Part shown: positions 13,039 through 22,846 of the stretch, piece after piece
Layout of the letters: each line of letters begins with the position of its first letter
How positions within the stretch are numbered: the first letter of the stretch is position 1
NCBI GenBank assembly: GCA_020746105.1
Contig: CM036642.1
Location: 5,859,501-5,923,500 of the forward strand
Reading direction: 5' to 3'
Origin: Trogon surrucura
Taxonomy: Eukaryota; Chordata; Aves; Trogoniformes; Trogonidae
Length of the DNA stretch: 64,000 nucleotides
The notes under the pieces: model-generated
Told to the model about the DNA's origin: nothing
The model's input: the letters and a program-made list of their open reading frames with translations, nothing else
The model's database searches: none
Translations under genes and position numbers: made by a program

Positions 13039-13194
13039 GCAAGTCGGAGGTGGAGCAGTGGTCCGACATGTACACGGTGATCAGCCAGCTCGTGCTCAAG
13101 GTGGGACGGGAGGACGACGGGGTCCCTGTCATCTGCTTGGTGGATCACCCTGCTGTCAAAGACTTGCAGACCCAGCGTTACCTGGAAGTCATGT
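13039..13194 (+). CDS. CADM1: CADM1 exon 5: second half of Ig domain 2
   Basis: This 156-nt, phase 1-1 exon encodes [20 protein letters not shown], then [20 protein letters not shown], and ends RYLEVM plus one base. The second Ig2 cysteine is in VPVICLVDH. Compared with mammalian CADM1 as I remember it, the F-G loop reads AVKDLQTQ where mammals have AVTGNLQTQ, a net loss of one residue. The neighbouring sequence is conserved, so this looks like ordinary divergence and not a sequencing error: the frame is intact on both sides and the donor is a perfect GTGAGT. The junction with exon 6 gives YKPQV, the conserved linker into Ig3. Confidence 0.97.
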
Positions 13195-16100
13195 GTGAGT
13201 AGCAGAACTTTTAATTCTCTTGGCATGTCGAATCGGCCACTGTCCGACACACAATAAAACTAGAGCGTAGGTGGGGTTGAAATCGCGTTGGCTGAATGTT
13301 CGAATCGAAGCGCTGGCTAGTGCCTCAGCGGTTCAGCCACATCTCTTCCGAGCCCTGCCGCAGTGCGATAAATGCAGGCCTTCGTTCTCTTAAGAAAGTT
13401 TTCCTTACGTAGAATTCGCACCGTCAAAGGTTCCTGGTTGGGCTTTGTAATTGTCAGAACGGATTAAATCTCAGCTCTGTTTCTTGTGGCAACCTACTTA
13501 CCTCTTTGAAAAGTGCTTCTCTGCTACCACGTCAAAGCGACCAGGCTCCATCGCGAGTTTACGGGCAAAACCTTGGTACAAGAGCGCAAAAGAAACTCGG
13601 TGTTGTGCCTCCTGAACACAGAGCACTGACTGCTTTTCTAACTCAGAGTATCACGAGTTATGGGGAACGTGGTGTCTGGGGCAGAGCCCGGAGCTCTGTA
13701 TGTGCACACCCCTGCTCAGAGAACGGCTCCTGAAAGCCGGGTGAGGAGAAGAGAAAGTTTCATATTAATTTATTTCGTCTGCTTCATTATGTAGTTTCAT
13801 TATGAACATCTTGGTTACAATTCTCGTATCTCTGAAACTAGCGGGAAGTAATGTTCCTGTAATGAGGAAAACAGAAATGATCAGATACTACCTAAATTGG
13901 CAGATACTAGATTTCTTGCAACCGGGCTAATGTGTAATTCATTTATGCAAACTTAATGTCCATTAACATTTCTCGTAGAGCTCCATTAGCTTTAATAATA
14001 CATTAGCACCTTTGTGAGGCTCGATCAAATACTTAACGGGGGAAAAAAAGAAATCCCATCTCCCCTGTTCCGCAGAGGTGTTGAAGCTTTTCTGGGTTTC
14101 ATCCCCGCGGTCGAAAGGGCGTCGCATTACCCTTCAGCTTCCTTGCAGAAATTCCCCTGAAACCCTGATTTACCGGCGGGGTGGGAGGGGGCTGCTGTTT
14201 CTGCAAGAAATTTAACAGCGTTCTTCCTCAGACAAGTCATTTCTAGCCTTTCGGACCAGTTTGGGTTTGTGTTCTGGTCCGAATTAAACTCGGAGCTCGT
14301 TAAAAGTAATTCTGTTTGTGCACGGGATCCTGACCCGCGGGAGCCCGGTCGGTTCCTTGGGTGGGCAGCCCCAGTGGCTCGAGAGAAGAGCACCGGCAGA
14401 AGAGCGTGTCGCGCATCGTCACCTCGTGGCTGCCAGCAACGAGCAGCGTCGGGACGTTGTGTGCTGGAGCGCGTCCGGGCGTTTGCACTCAGTTCCTGCT
14501 GCTGGGCCTGGGCTTAGGGCAGAAGAGGCAGCTGTGGAGCAAACCTTCGCCCTCGAGCTTGTCCTGCTGGTGGGCTGATCACTCGTTGGCCGAGCGGGAG
14601 GAAAATCCTCTTGTCTTCATGGACAGTGACGTTTCTCGCGAGCAACCGGAGCCTGACGATGGGTGCCGTGTACTCGGGGTGACGATAACGCTTCTATGGA
14701 GGCCGCGTGGCCGGGTGCTGGTCTGCAAAACATCGCCGCGTCCGGCTGGAGCTGCCATCACCTCATGATTCAGATCCGGCAGCGACGGATGGGAGACCGG
14801 CGCGTTGAGTGTAATTTTAGAAAGGAAATGAAGCAACAAAATGCATTAAAATATCATTAAGGAATTGAATGGAACCAGATATTCTCGGAGACATTTGAGT
14901 TCAGCCTTCGTGGTGCTTCTCCTTATCTCATTACGTGATACTGGAAGTGGAAGTGTCCGAGTCTTGATTTGCATTTTGTCTGGGTTGGTTTTTTTTTTTT
15001 TGCTTTTCTAAAGTTATAATTAATTGCACATTCATTCTTATAATACCTACCCGTGTACTTTTCAAATATGCATCGATGGAACCTGTTACAGCCTCTGCTG
15101 TTACAATGGAGAGTGTTTTGCGCCCAATTACGTTAAAAATCAGCCATATATATGTCTGCTACTGCATCGCCAGGAACCCTTCTCCTTCTATCGAGTACCG
15201 ATATTAATTGCGTAGTACTCAGCGAAGTGATTAACATCGATGTAATTTATCATCTGGAGATTTCTAAAAACGATTAAATGAGTTGTTTTGTTCGGCGAGG
15301 TGTTGACCCCTTCAGAAACGTTGATTTAAAGCTTTTCTTTTTTTTTTTTAATTTCTTTTTTCTTGCAACGAATATGAAAGGCACCACAATCAGCCAAGTG
15401 TTCAGTTATTTGATTTTCTGGGGCATTAGCCGCTCTTGTTTGTGACATTTCCCAGTTGGGTGCTCGTTTGCAAGCTCATTAATAAGGTTTTCTCGGAGGA
15501 ATGTTGTTGGGAGCGCGGAGCAGCCTGGACGCTGCCTTCTGCGGGCAGCAAGCGGCAGAAAACCCTCGGCACCGGGAAGATGCCGGCCGGCCACGCTCGC
15601 CTGCACGTTGCTAAATGTCCTCGCTCAGCTGTAACTCTGGGCAGAGAGAGAGAAATCCTGTGCTGAAAATGGCCCAAGGGCCCGGCCAACCTCTCGTGCT
15701 GCGTGCCCGCTCTGCGAAGCATCTGTCGGACGTCAGGAGAACCTCAGCGTTGTGCGCCAGTGCCCGTTCCTGCTCTTCTGTGCTGGAGCTCGGGGCCCCC
15801 CAGCTGGCTGTGGAGAGCTTGTCCTCCTCGTTCGGGTTTTGCCCTGGTTTCCTCCCAAAGCAACATGTGGGGAGAGTCTTTCGCCCATCGTCCCACCTCA
15901 GCTGGGAGCGCGTTGGGTGGGGAAGGTTGACTGGCAAAGAGGAGAAGTCTCCTGGGCTCCAGCAAAGAAGCAGCCTTGCCCAAAAATGTTTTCCCTGCAT
16001 TAGGAGCGAGCGTTCCGGTGCAGATCCTGTGCTTGGAGCGGACAGATAGCTGCGTTGCAGGAGCTGTGTCGCTTGTGCGGGGATTGCTGGAGGGCCGGGA

Positions 16101-16514
16101 GCTGCTGCGGCACGATGGTTCAATGCCGGCGTGGTTGGCACGGCCCCAAAGCACACGACCCTTCTCGAGCAGCTCCTGCGCGCGGCGAGATTAGCGGCCG
16201 CAGAGTGCAGTTGGTTGTGCCTGCTTTCCTCCGTGTGCATGTTCCGATTGTATTTCAGGGCAGGGGCACGCGGGCAAGGACGTAACCGCCTCTCGCGTGC
16301 CTTCTCGCCTTTCCCAAGCAAACCAGCCTGCTATTGAAGCGTGTGGGTGTAGTCCCTGGTGACAGCCCTGCCCGCTCCGTGTTACCGGCCCGGCCGACCC
16401 TGCTGGAGCATCGCAGTACCCTGGGCGTGCGAGGAGGTCGGGATTTTGCCGAGTCCCACTGGTAACCAGCTTGGAGGCGGTGAACTTGCCCGCCTCAGGG
16501 ATGGGAGCTTGGCC

Positions 16515-17720
16515 TAATGAAAGACATAACCAGGTGGATGGATGGTGGCCATGCAGTGGACGTGGTCTACCTGGACATCAGCAAGGCCTTTGACACCGTC
16601 TCCCACAGCATCCTCATAGGTAAACTGAGGAAGTGTGGTCTGGATGACCAAGTAGTGAGGTGGGTCGAGAACTGGTTGAAGGGAAGAAGCCAGAGGGTTG
16701 TGGTCAATGGGGCCGAGTCTGGCTGGATGCCTGTGTCTAGTGGGGTCCCTCAGGGGTCAGTGCTTGGGCCGGTGCTGTTTAATATATTCATCAATGATCT
16801 GGATGAGGGATTAGAGAATGTTGTCAGCAAGTTTGCTGATGATACGAAGTTGGGGGGAGTGGTTGACACACCAGAAGGCTGTGCAGCCATTCAGAGAGAC
16901 CTGGACAGGCTGGAGGGCTGGGCGGGGAGAAATCTTATGAAGTTTAATAAGGGCAAGTGTAGAGTTTTGCACTTGGGAAAAAATAACCCCATGTGCCAAT
17001 ATAGGTTGGGGACTGCCCTGCTGGAGAGCAGTGCAGGGGAAAGGGACCTGGGGGTTCTAGTGGACAGCAGGATGACCATGAGCCAGCAGTGTGCCCTCGT
17101 GGCCAAGAAGGCCAATGGCATCCTGGGGTGTATTAGAAGGGGAGTAGCAAGTAGGTCAAGAGAGGTCCTCCTGCCCCTCTACTCTGCCCTGGTGAGGCCG
17201 CATCTGGAATATTGTGTCCAGTTCTGGGCCCCTCAGTTCAAGAAGGACAGGGAGCTGCTTGAGAGTCCAGCGTAGAGCCACAAAGATGGTGAAGGGAGTG
17301 GAGCATCTCCCTTATGAGGAAAGGCTGAAGGAGCTGGATCTCTTTAGCTTGGAGAAGAGGAGGCTGAGGGGTGACCTCATCAATGTTTATAAATATGTCA
17401 AGGGGGAATGTCAGGAGGATGGAGCCAGGCTCTTTTCAGCGGCATCCACTGACAGGACAAGGGGCAATGGGTGGAAGCTGGAACACAGGAGGTTCCAGAA
17501 AAATATGAGGAAAAACTTTTTCACTGTGAGGGTGACTGAGCACTGGAACAGGCTGCCTAGGGAGGTTGTGGAATCTCCATCTCTTGAGACATTCAAAACC
17601 CGCCTGGACGCGTTCCTGTGCGCTCTAGTGTAGGTGATCCTGCTCTGGCAGGGGGGTTGGACTAGATGATCTTTGAGGTCCCTTCCAACCTTTAACATTC
17701 TGTGATTCTGTGATTCTGTG
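16515..17720 (+). mobile_element. CR1 LINE, 5'-truncated, with ORF2 reverse transcriptase C-terminal part
   Basis: This is a non-LTR retrotransposon of the CR1 clade, inserted in the same sense as CADM1. The first frame (to 17275) carries reverse transcriptase motifs in order: [38 protein letters not shown], and the catalytic FADDTKLGG. It continues with the typical thumb region ([20 protein letters not shown]). The endonuclease and N-terminal reverse transcriptase are missing, as expected from 5' truncation. A small deletion near 17262-17266, apparently two bases, moves the remaining sequence ([20 protein letters not shown] to the stop at 17631-17633) into another frame, so the copy is dead. 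A short 3'UTR follows. The end is three tandem ATTCTGTG units at 17697-17720, the CR1 3' signature recognised during target-primed reverse transcription. The 5' boundary is uncertain by some tens of bases. The long readable frames suggest a moderately young copy. Confidence 0.96.
17697..17720 (+). repeat. CR1 3'-terminal ATTCTGTG x3
   Basis: Three perfect 8-bp tandem units close the CR1 copy. This terminal microsatellite is diagnostic for CR1 elements of birds and other sauropsids and fixes both strand and 3' end. Confidence 0.95.
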
Positions 17721-17814
17721 AAAGGACATGGGTAGGAATAACAGGCTTAGGCTTTTGTAAGGCGCCGAGCGCTACGGCGTTTTATCTTGGCTGATTAACG
17801 GGATCCAAGCATTA

Positions 17815-18065
17815 TCGATGGAGCGCACCTTTAAATGGATTAAGAAATCGCTGACTGGCAGATCGCAAAGGACAGTCATCAGGAGTAATCAGCAGCGATG
17901 GTATTCCGAGAGGCACCACGCTGGCCTGGGTGCTCGCCTGATGCTGGCCAGTGCTACCACGAAACACCCTCAAGTTCTTAAAAAGTCACCTTTGCAGACG
18001 CTGCAAAAACTGGGGGAGCAGCTAGTAAGAGGAATTGGGACAGATGCCGAGTGACCCGAGTGCTT
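17815..18065 (+). mobile_element. Ancient, decayed CR1-like LINE relic (reverse transcriptase region)
   Basis: Three conserved reverse transcriptase landmarks of the CR1 type occur here in the correct order but in shifting frames. The first is WIKKSLTGRSQRTVI (from about 17836), matching the [15 protein letters not shown] block of the younger copy. The second is GIPRGTTLAWVL (from about 17899), matching [12 protein letters not shown]. The third is VTFADAAKTGGAA (from about 17985), matching [10 protein letters not shown]. The spacing from GRSQR to FAD is about 45 codons here and about 50 in the intact element. The second catalytic Asp of FADD is replaced by Ala and there are at least two frameshifts and an in-frame stop, so this is a fossil. 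It could be an old CR1 or an L3-like relative. Boundaries are approximate. Confidence 0.7.
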
Positions 18066-20346
18066 TGGTTGTTTCCAAACTGAGGATCTTTTAAAACTAG
18101 GAGAGGGCAGCAGGTGCAGGGATTACACAGCCGCCTCCGTGGCACAGCACGTCCGCTGGAGGAGCATCTCTGTTGCCTCCAAAATTCACGTACCAGTTGT
18201 TCAGCGGGGTGGGCGGGGAAGGGATGTCTTTCGGCGTCGGAGCGCGGGGCGGGGTGCTGCCCCCCCAGGAAAGCTGTGGGTCCCGCGCTCGCAGGCACAC
18301 GCGCCGCGCGCCTGTCGTAACAGAAATCTCATCAAACACGCAATGGGTTTGTAATAAGTTTTTCAAATTGGTTGCTGCAGCAGCGTAACCTTTCGACTGC
18401 TGGTATTTAACCTTGTGTATCACTCTTAGCTTTTGAATGAATTTAGCTTAATAAAGGTGCCTTATTAAATTACGAGGCTGTTTTTTTAAGCCGCTAGGAA
18501 TAGGCATACTAGCAAATAGCTTTGGGTTGTTAGATCTAATTGTCTGCCAGTGGAGGAATATCTAGTGGCTGGGTGCATAGATGCAAGCGCTGACTTTTGG
18601 GTAGCGATCCAGTGGTCAGGTGTTGGGAAGTTCCAAGTCGAGGCTGCTGGAACACGCGCGATGTTAAAGCTCTGCTGCTTGCCTTACACCCCCGGGGCCA
18701 CCGAGGCAGCCGTTGTCCAGAAGGGCGGCCGCAGGCGTCACCCCTAGAATGTGGTCTCTTAACTGAGCCCGCCTTTCCTTCTCAGCACAGCAAGCCTTCG
18801 GTGCGTTCCTCTTGATCTCCGTGAGGAATTGCCAGCTGGTAAACTTGAGAAATACTCACAAGCTGGGATGGGCGCGGCAAGCTGCTGCAGCGCCTGCGCA
18901 GAGCGTTCTCGGCGCGGGGGGCTGTGCCGGGCGCGCTCGCCCGTACGTCGGGCTGGGAAGGCTTTGGGCTCTTTTCTACAGCGCCGAGGAGAGCGGCGTC
19001 TCTGGCACGGGCCCTTGGGTGCTGCCGCAAAGCAGATAATAAATGGCGAGCAGATGGCCGGGGGGGTGGGAACTACGCACGAGAGTGCGGCGAGTGTGAG
19101 CGTTTCAGATGCCGCTGGTGATTTCCCTGCAGCGTGCTGCTTGCTTCAACTCCTTTTCCCGTGGTGACGTGTTGTGCAAGCGCGTGCGGTGCAGACCGAG
19201 CTCTGGGACGGGCCCGGTTTCGGCTCCAGGAGCTCCCTCACCCTCCTGCCAGGGACCTTTTGGCCCCGGCTCGTGCCTTGACAGCACCGTCCGCTTCCGC
19301 ACGCATGGAGGGTGCCCCCGCGCTGCCGGGGAAGTGGGGCTCCTCGGTCACCCCAGAGCATCACAATCCCCACCCAGCAGAGCCGCCCCGGCTTCGCAGC
19401 GGTGAGAAGCATCTGTAACGGGGATTAGTTTATAAAATGTTTGTGGTATAGTCATCTCAGGAGAGGATTTACTCGTGTAGCTTATTCCATTACTGAAAAT
19501 TATGAGAGTTTAAATTGGTTAAATCCTGACACGGATTTTTTTTTTTCTAATCTCTATTATTCCATAGCAAGCATGTTAATGAGTTAAACACAGTTAATAA
19601 AATGCAGCAAGCCAATATTTTTGGTAGCAGTTACTCTCAAAGGAAATAGAAGCGTTTAAATGGTTTCAACCTTTATGCATACTGATTTTTTGCCTTCCTT
19701 TGTTCCTTACAGTTGAGTAAATTCCTGAAAAATATATATGGCTTAATGGCACTTGTAGCATTGAATTGATTTCTCGCACTGATAACGCTTTAGCTACAGC
19801 TTAGATTGCGTTTTTAATCTGTGTTTCAGTTGTGGGAGGTAATGAATTTTTTAATTGTGGACTCCAGGTTTGTGGCGCGGCTCTTTTTTTCCTGCAGGGT
19901 CTTACTAAAGCGCTTTTGAGTCGGCTCCCTTGCTATAAACGCTTTAATTCTCCGCATTTATTTTAGGATTTAGAAGAGCTTCGTTTGGATGAAATAAAAC
20001 CTCCCGTCGTTCAAACAAAAGCCGCAGTGGCTGTGGCTTCTTTTCGTGTTTCTAGCGAGCCCCTCTTGCAAAGCCCGGCACGTCAACGTGCGCTGGGCAA
20101 TACGCAACAGGCGCTAAAGCCGCTCGGTTCGGAGCGCCGCGGCCACCTGCCTTCAGCTCGGCGGGAAGGCACACGAGTTCCCCTCAGCTCGGGTGGGTGC
20201 CACAACAAACCCCGCTGCAGCCAGGAACTCTCTGAGACAGCTGGGGACTCTCTGGGGCAGCACGGGGCCAGGGACACTGCAGCCGGGGCTGCCCATCCGA
20301 CCCACCGTGGCGCCGCGACTGACCCCGCGATGTTTTTGTCCCGCAG

Positions 20347-20446
20347 ATAAGCCTCAAGTGCGGGTTTCTCAGAATTACCCGGTGCAAGGCCTCACGAGGG
20401 AAGGGGAGCCGCTGGAGCTGACGTGCGCAGCGTTCGGAAAACCACA
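20347..20446 (+). CDS. CADM1: CADM1 exon 6: first part of Ig domain 3
   Basis: This 100-nt exon enters in phase 1 and leaves in phase 2. It encodes [20 protein letters not shown] followed by [14 protein letters not shown]. The cysteine in LELTC is the first of the Ig3 pair. The segment LTREG and the GKPQ end are family hallmarks. The donor is GTAAGT directly after CCA CA, so the last codon (CAG) is completed by the first base of exon 7, as in mammalian CADM1. A plain ORF through this exon runs into the intron and is not the protein. Confidence 0.97.
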
Positions 20447-22673
20447 GTAAGTTGGAACCTTCGCCCGGGAGGGGCCGGGGGGACCTTGCAGACGCCATTC
20501 CCGGCGGCGGAGACGATGCCACGGCGCGAGGGCGACGCTTTCTGCCCCCGAGCGTCTGCTGCACGGCCGAGGCGGCCGTTCGGGCTTGCGTTCGTTCTAG
20601 GCCACAGAGTTCCCCGCAGCGAGCCCGGGGTGCGGAAGGGAGAGCCCCCGCGCCGGGCACCTCTTCCCCCGGGAATGGCTTGGGTGGCAGCGGGGGCAGT
20701 TAATCAACGTGCGGGAGCGGTGCCAGGGGCCCGCGGGTTGAGTCCCGGCGCGCGGGGGCACGCCTGGCCCTGGGGGGCTGGGGCCGGCAGAAGCGGGCTG
20801 GAGGTAAGGCAGATCTGTCTTTCTGCTTGCATTGACCGCGTGATGATTTGCCTCCCTTTTTGGTGCCCTGCGTGGTTTTTACGAAACGCCAGTTTTGTTC
20901 TTTCTCCTCTGCTTGCCATGCCCTCGAGGCTTTCTTAGATAGTTGCAGAAACGTCCGCGTCAGGAAAGCCTGGCGAGGGAGGGTAGCTTTTCTTCCACAC
21001 TTCCACCGCTGTTCTAATTTAAGTTTTGTCGACTTCATTTTTTTTAAAAAAAAAAAAAAGAAAATACTTTCTCTTCCACTTGGATTTACGGCTGTCAAGT
21101 GTTTACTATCCTCTTTTATTTTCGTCACGTTCATAAGATTTCTGCAAACATCCCTGAAATCTGTCAGCGTCTCCTTGGTAGCGTGCCCAGAGCCGAGGCG
21201 TTCCCGCAGGTGCAGCGGAGCTGGAAGCCACCTCGTGTGACAGTCGTGCCGCCGCGGGCAGCGGCTGGCGGGGAGGAGGCTCGCATGGCTGCCGGCCTCG
21301 CCGCGGCCGACCTCCGCTCCCCGACCACTTTGTCCGCTCCCGCCCCTGGGTTCTCCTGCTGGGCACGAGGCCGATTCCTTCCCCGCGCATCAGCCACGGG
21401 CCTGGCCCCTGCCGAGTCCGTTTGAATATGTCCCCCCTGCTCAGAGTCTGCCAGAGCCCCTTCGCATTCCTCCTCCCCCTCCTCCGCTCACGGGTACCTG
21501 CCGTTCCTCCCATTTGCTCTCATCTGGGAATTTAACGAGTAGGCTGCTTTGCTTTTTTCCTTCCAGGCTCTGAATAAGACATGCACACGTTAAATAAAAC
21601 AGACGCCTCTCCCCGGCAGCGTGCCACTTAACGTGACCGTGGTGCCAGTGACGTGCTAGGCACTCGCTTTTGTAGGTCACTTCACCTGTGTCCCTCAAAG
21701 CCTGAGAAAACACACCCTAAAACACCGGGCCCTGTTGAGCCCAGCGTTTTTAAGGCAGAGCGATTTCATAAGCTCCTTTGCAGAGGTTTCAGACGAAGAG
21801 GAGGGATGTTTCTCCAGTTAAGCAAAACCGTCGCTCTGCAAAATTGGCCAGTGTAAACACTGGGGGAGGGAGGCACAGAGGAGAGCGAAAAAACCCAGAG
21901 GAGGATTTTGGTGTTGGTCCTGATGTTTTGTTGCTTTAGACACAACCTCTCCTCCACCCAGACCAGGACCAAAGCGGGCATGTCCTGAAGCGGTTGCTCC
22001 CGGGGCACCCAGGCGGGTCGGAGGAGCCAGCTGCTGGGTAGCGCACGCGGCCGGGGAAACCTTGGGGCTCCAAAAAAACCCCAAAGCGGAGCCAGGAACG
22101 TCCAAACCCTTTCCACCTGCGTGGAGGTTACGGCATGTTTCTGCTCCCATAGGGGCTCGTGCGGGCCCAGGGGAGAGGAGAAGGGCCTTCCTCTCTTCCC
22201 GCAGCTGGAGCGCTCGCGCCGCGCGGCACGGCCGAGGCGGTAGGTCCATCGCGGCGCTCGGCGGAAGGGCTCGCCCTCGACAGAAATGTCTTTGCTCTGC
22301 CCCACGCCGCCAGGTCCGCGCTCAGAGCGCCCCGCGGACGACGCGTGTTTAGTCCGTAGCCGCAAAGGTTTCAGGTTTTCCGCACAAGCGAATAATTAAC
22401 CACTAATGACCTTTCTTCCCGCTTGCATTAGTGTTTTCAGACAATTTAAGCTCTGGATACAGTTTCCTGTTGGGTTAAAATAAATTTAAATTGAGGAAGC
22501 CCGACAGCATCTGGGCTTGAGTAGCGCAAAGGAAAAAAAAAAAAAAAGCGTGTGTTATTTCTTTACAGTTTTTCTTGGTTTGGGCTTTCTGTCTGTGGAT
22601 GAACTATTGAAGATGCCATCTTTACCATAGGAAAATAGTAATGTGATTGTTTCTTTTTCTCCCTCCTCTGTAG
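20447..22673 (+). other. CADM1: CADM1 intron 6
   Basis: This intron of 2227 nt has a GTAAGT donor and TAG acceptor (22671-22673) behind a TTTCTTTTTCTCCCTCCTCTG pyrimidine tract. The first 1.9 kb is G+C-rich. The last 300 nt (22378-22673) turn A+T-rich and may include conserved splicing or enhancer sequence. A T/A homopolymer junction sits at about 21036-21059. No gene or transposon is seen. Confidence 0.87.
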
Positions 22674-22846
22674 GCCTACGGACATGAGGTGGTTAAGAGT
22701 AGATGATGAGATGCCTCAACACGTTGTAGTGTCTGGTTCAAACCTTCTCATTAGTAACCTAAACAAAACAGATAATGGTACATACCGCTGTGAGGCTTCA
22801 AACGCGGTGGGGAAATCACATGCGGATTACATGCTGTTTGTATACG
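22674..22846 (+). CDS. CADM1: CADM1 exon 7: second part of Ig domain 3
   Basis: This 173-nt exon (phase 2 in, phase 1 out) encodes [20 protein letters not shown], then [20 protein letters not shown] and ends YMLFVY plus one base. The invariant Trp of strand C, the D-x-G-x-Y-x-C motif (DNGTYRC) with the second Ig3 cysteine, and two overlapping sequons (NKT, NGT) are all present. The residues just before the Trp (PTDMRW) differ clearly from the mammalian PVMVTW that I recall, while the flanks are nearly identical. The donor is GTACGTGAG. If intron 7 is retained, the frame reads Gly-Thr and then TGA at 22852-22854. Confidence 0.97.

Larger units (their letters stand above)
13195..20346 (+). other. 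CADM1: CADM1 intron 5 with LINE insertions
   Basis: This 7152-nt intron has a GTGAGT donor and CAG acceptor (20344-20346). It hosts a 5'-truncated CR1 (16515-17720) and, just after it, a far older LINE relic (about 17815-18065). The rest is G+C-rich unique sequence interrupted by A+T-rich blocks at about 13755-14050, 14830-15260, 18340-18560 and 19410-19990, which may be conserved non-coding elements. Long chance ORFs on both strands around 15.6-16.3 kb are not supported as genes. Confidence 0.85.

Noticed and set aside
15611..16321. 236-codon minus-strand ORF in intron 5
   Set aside because: No similarity to a known family, overlapped by four other open frames; unsupported.
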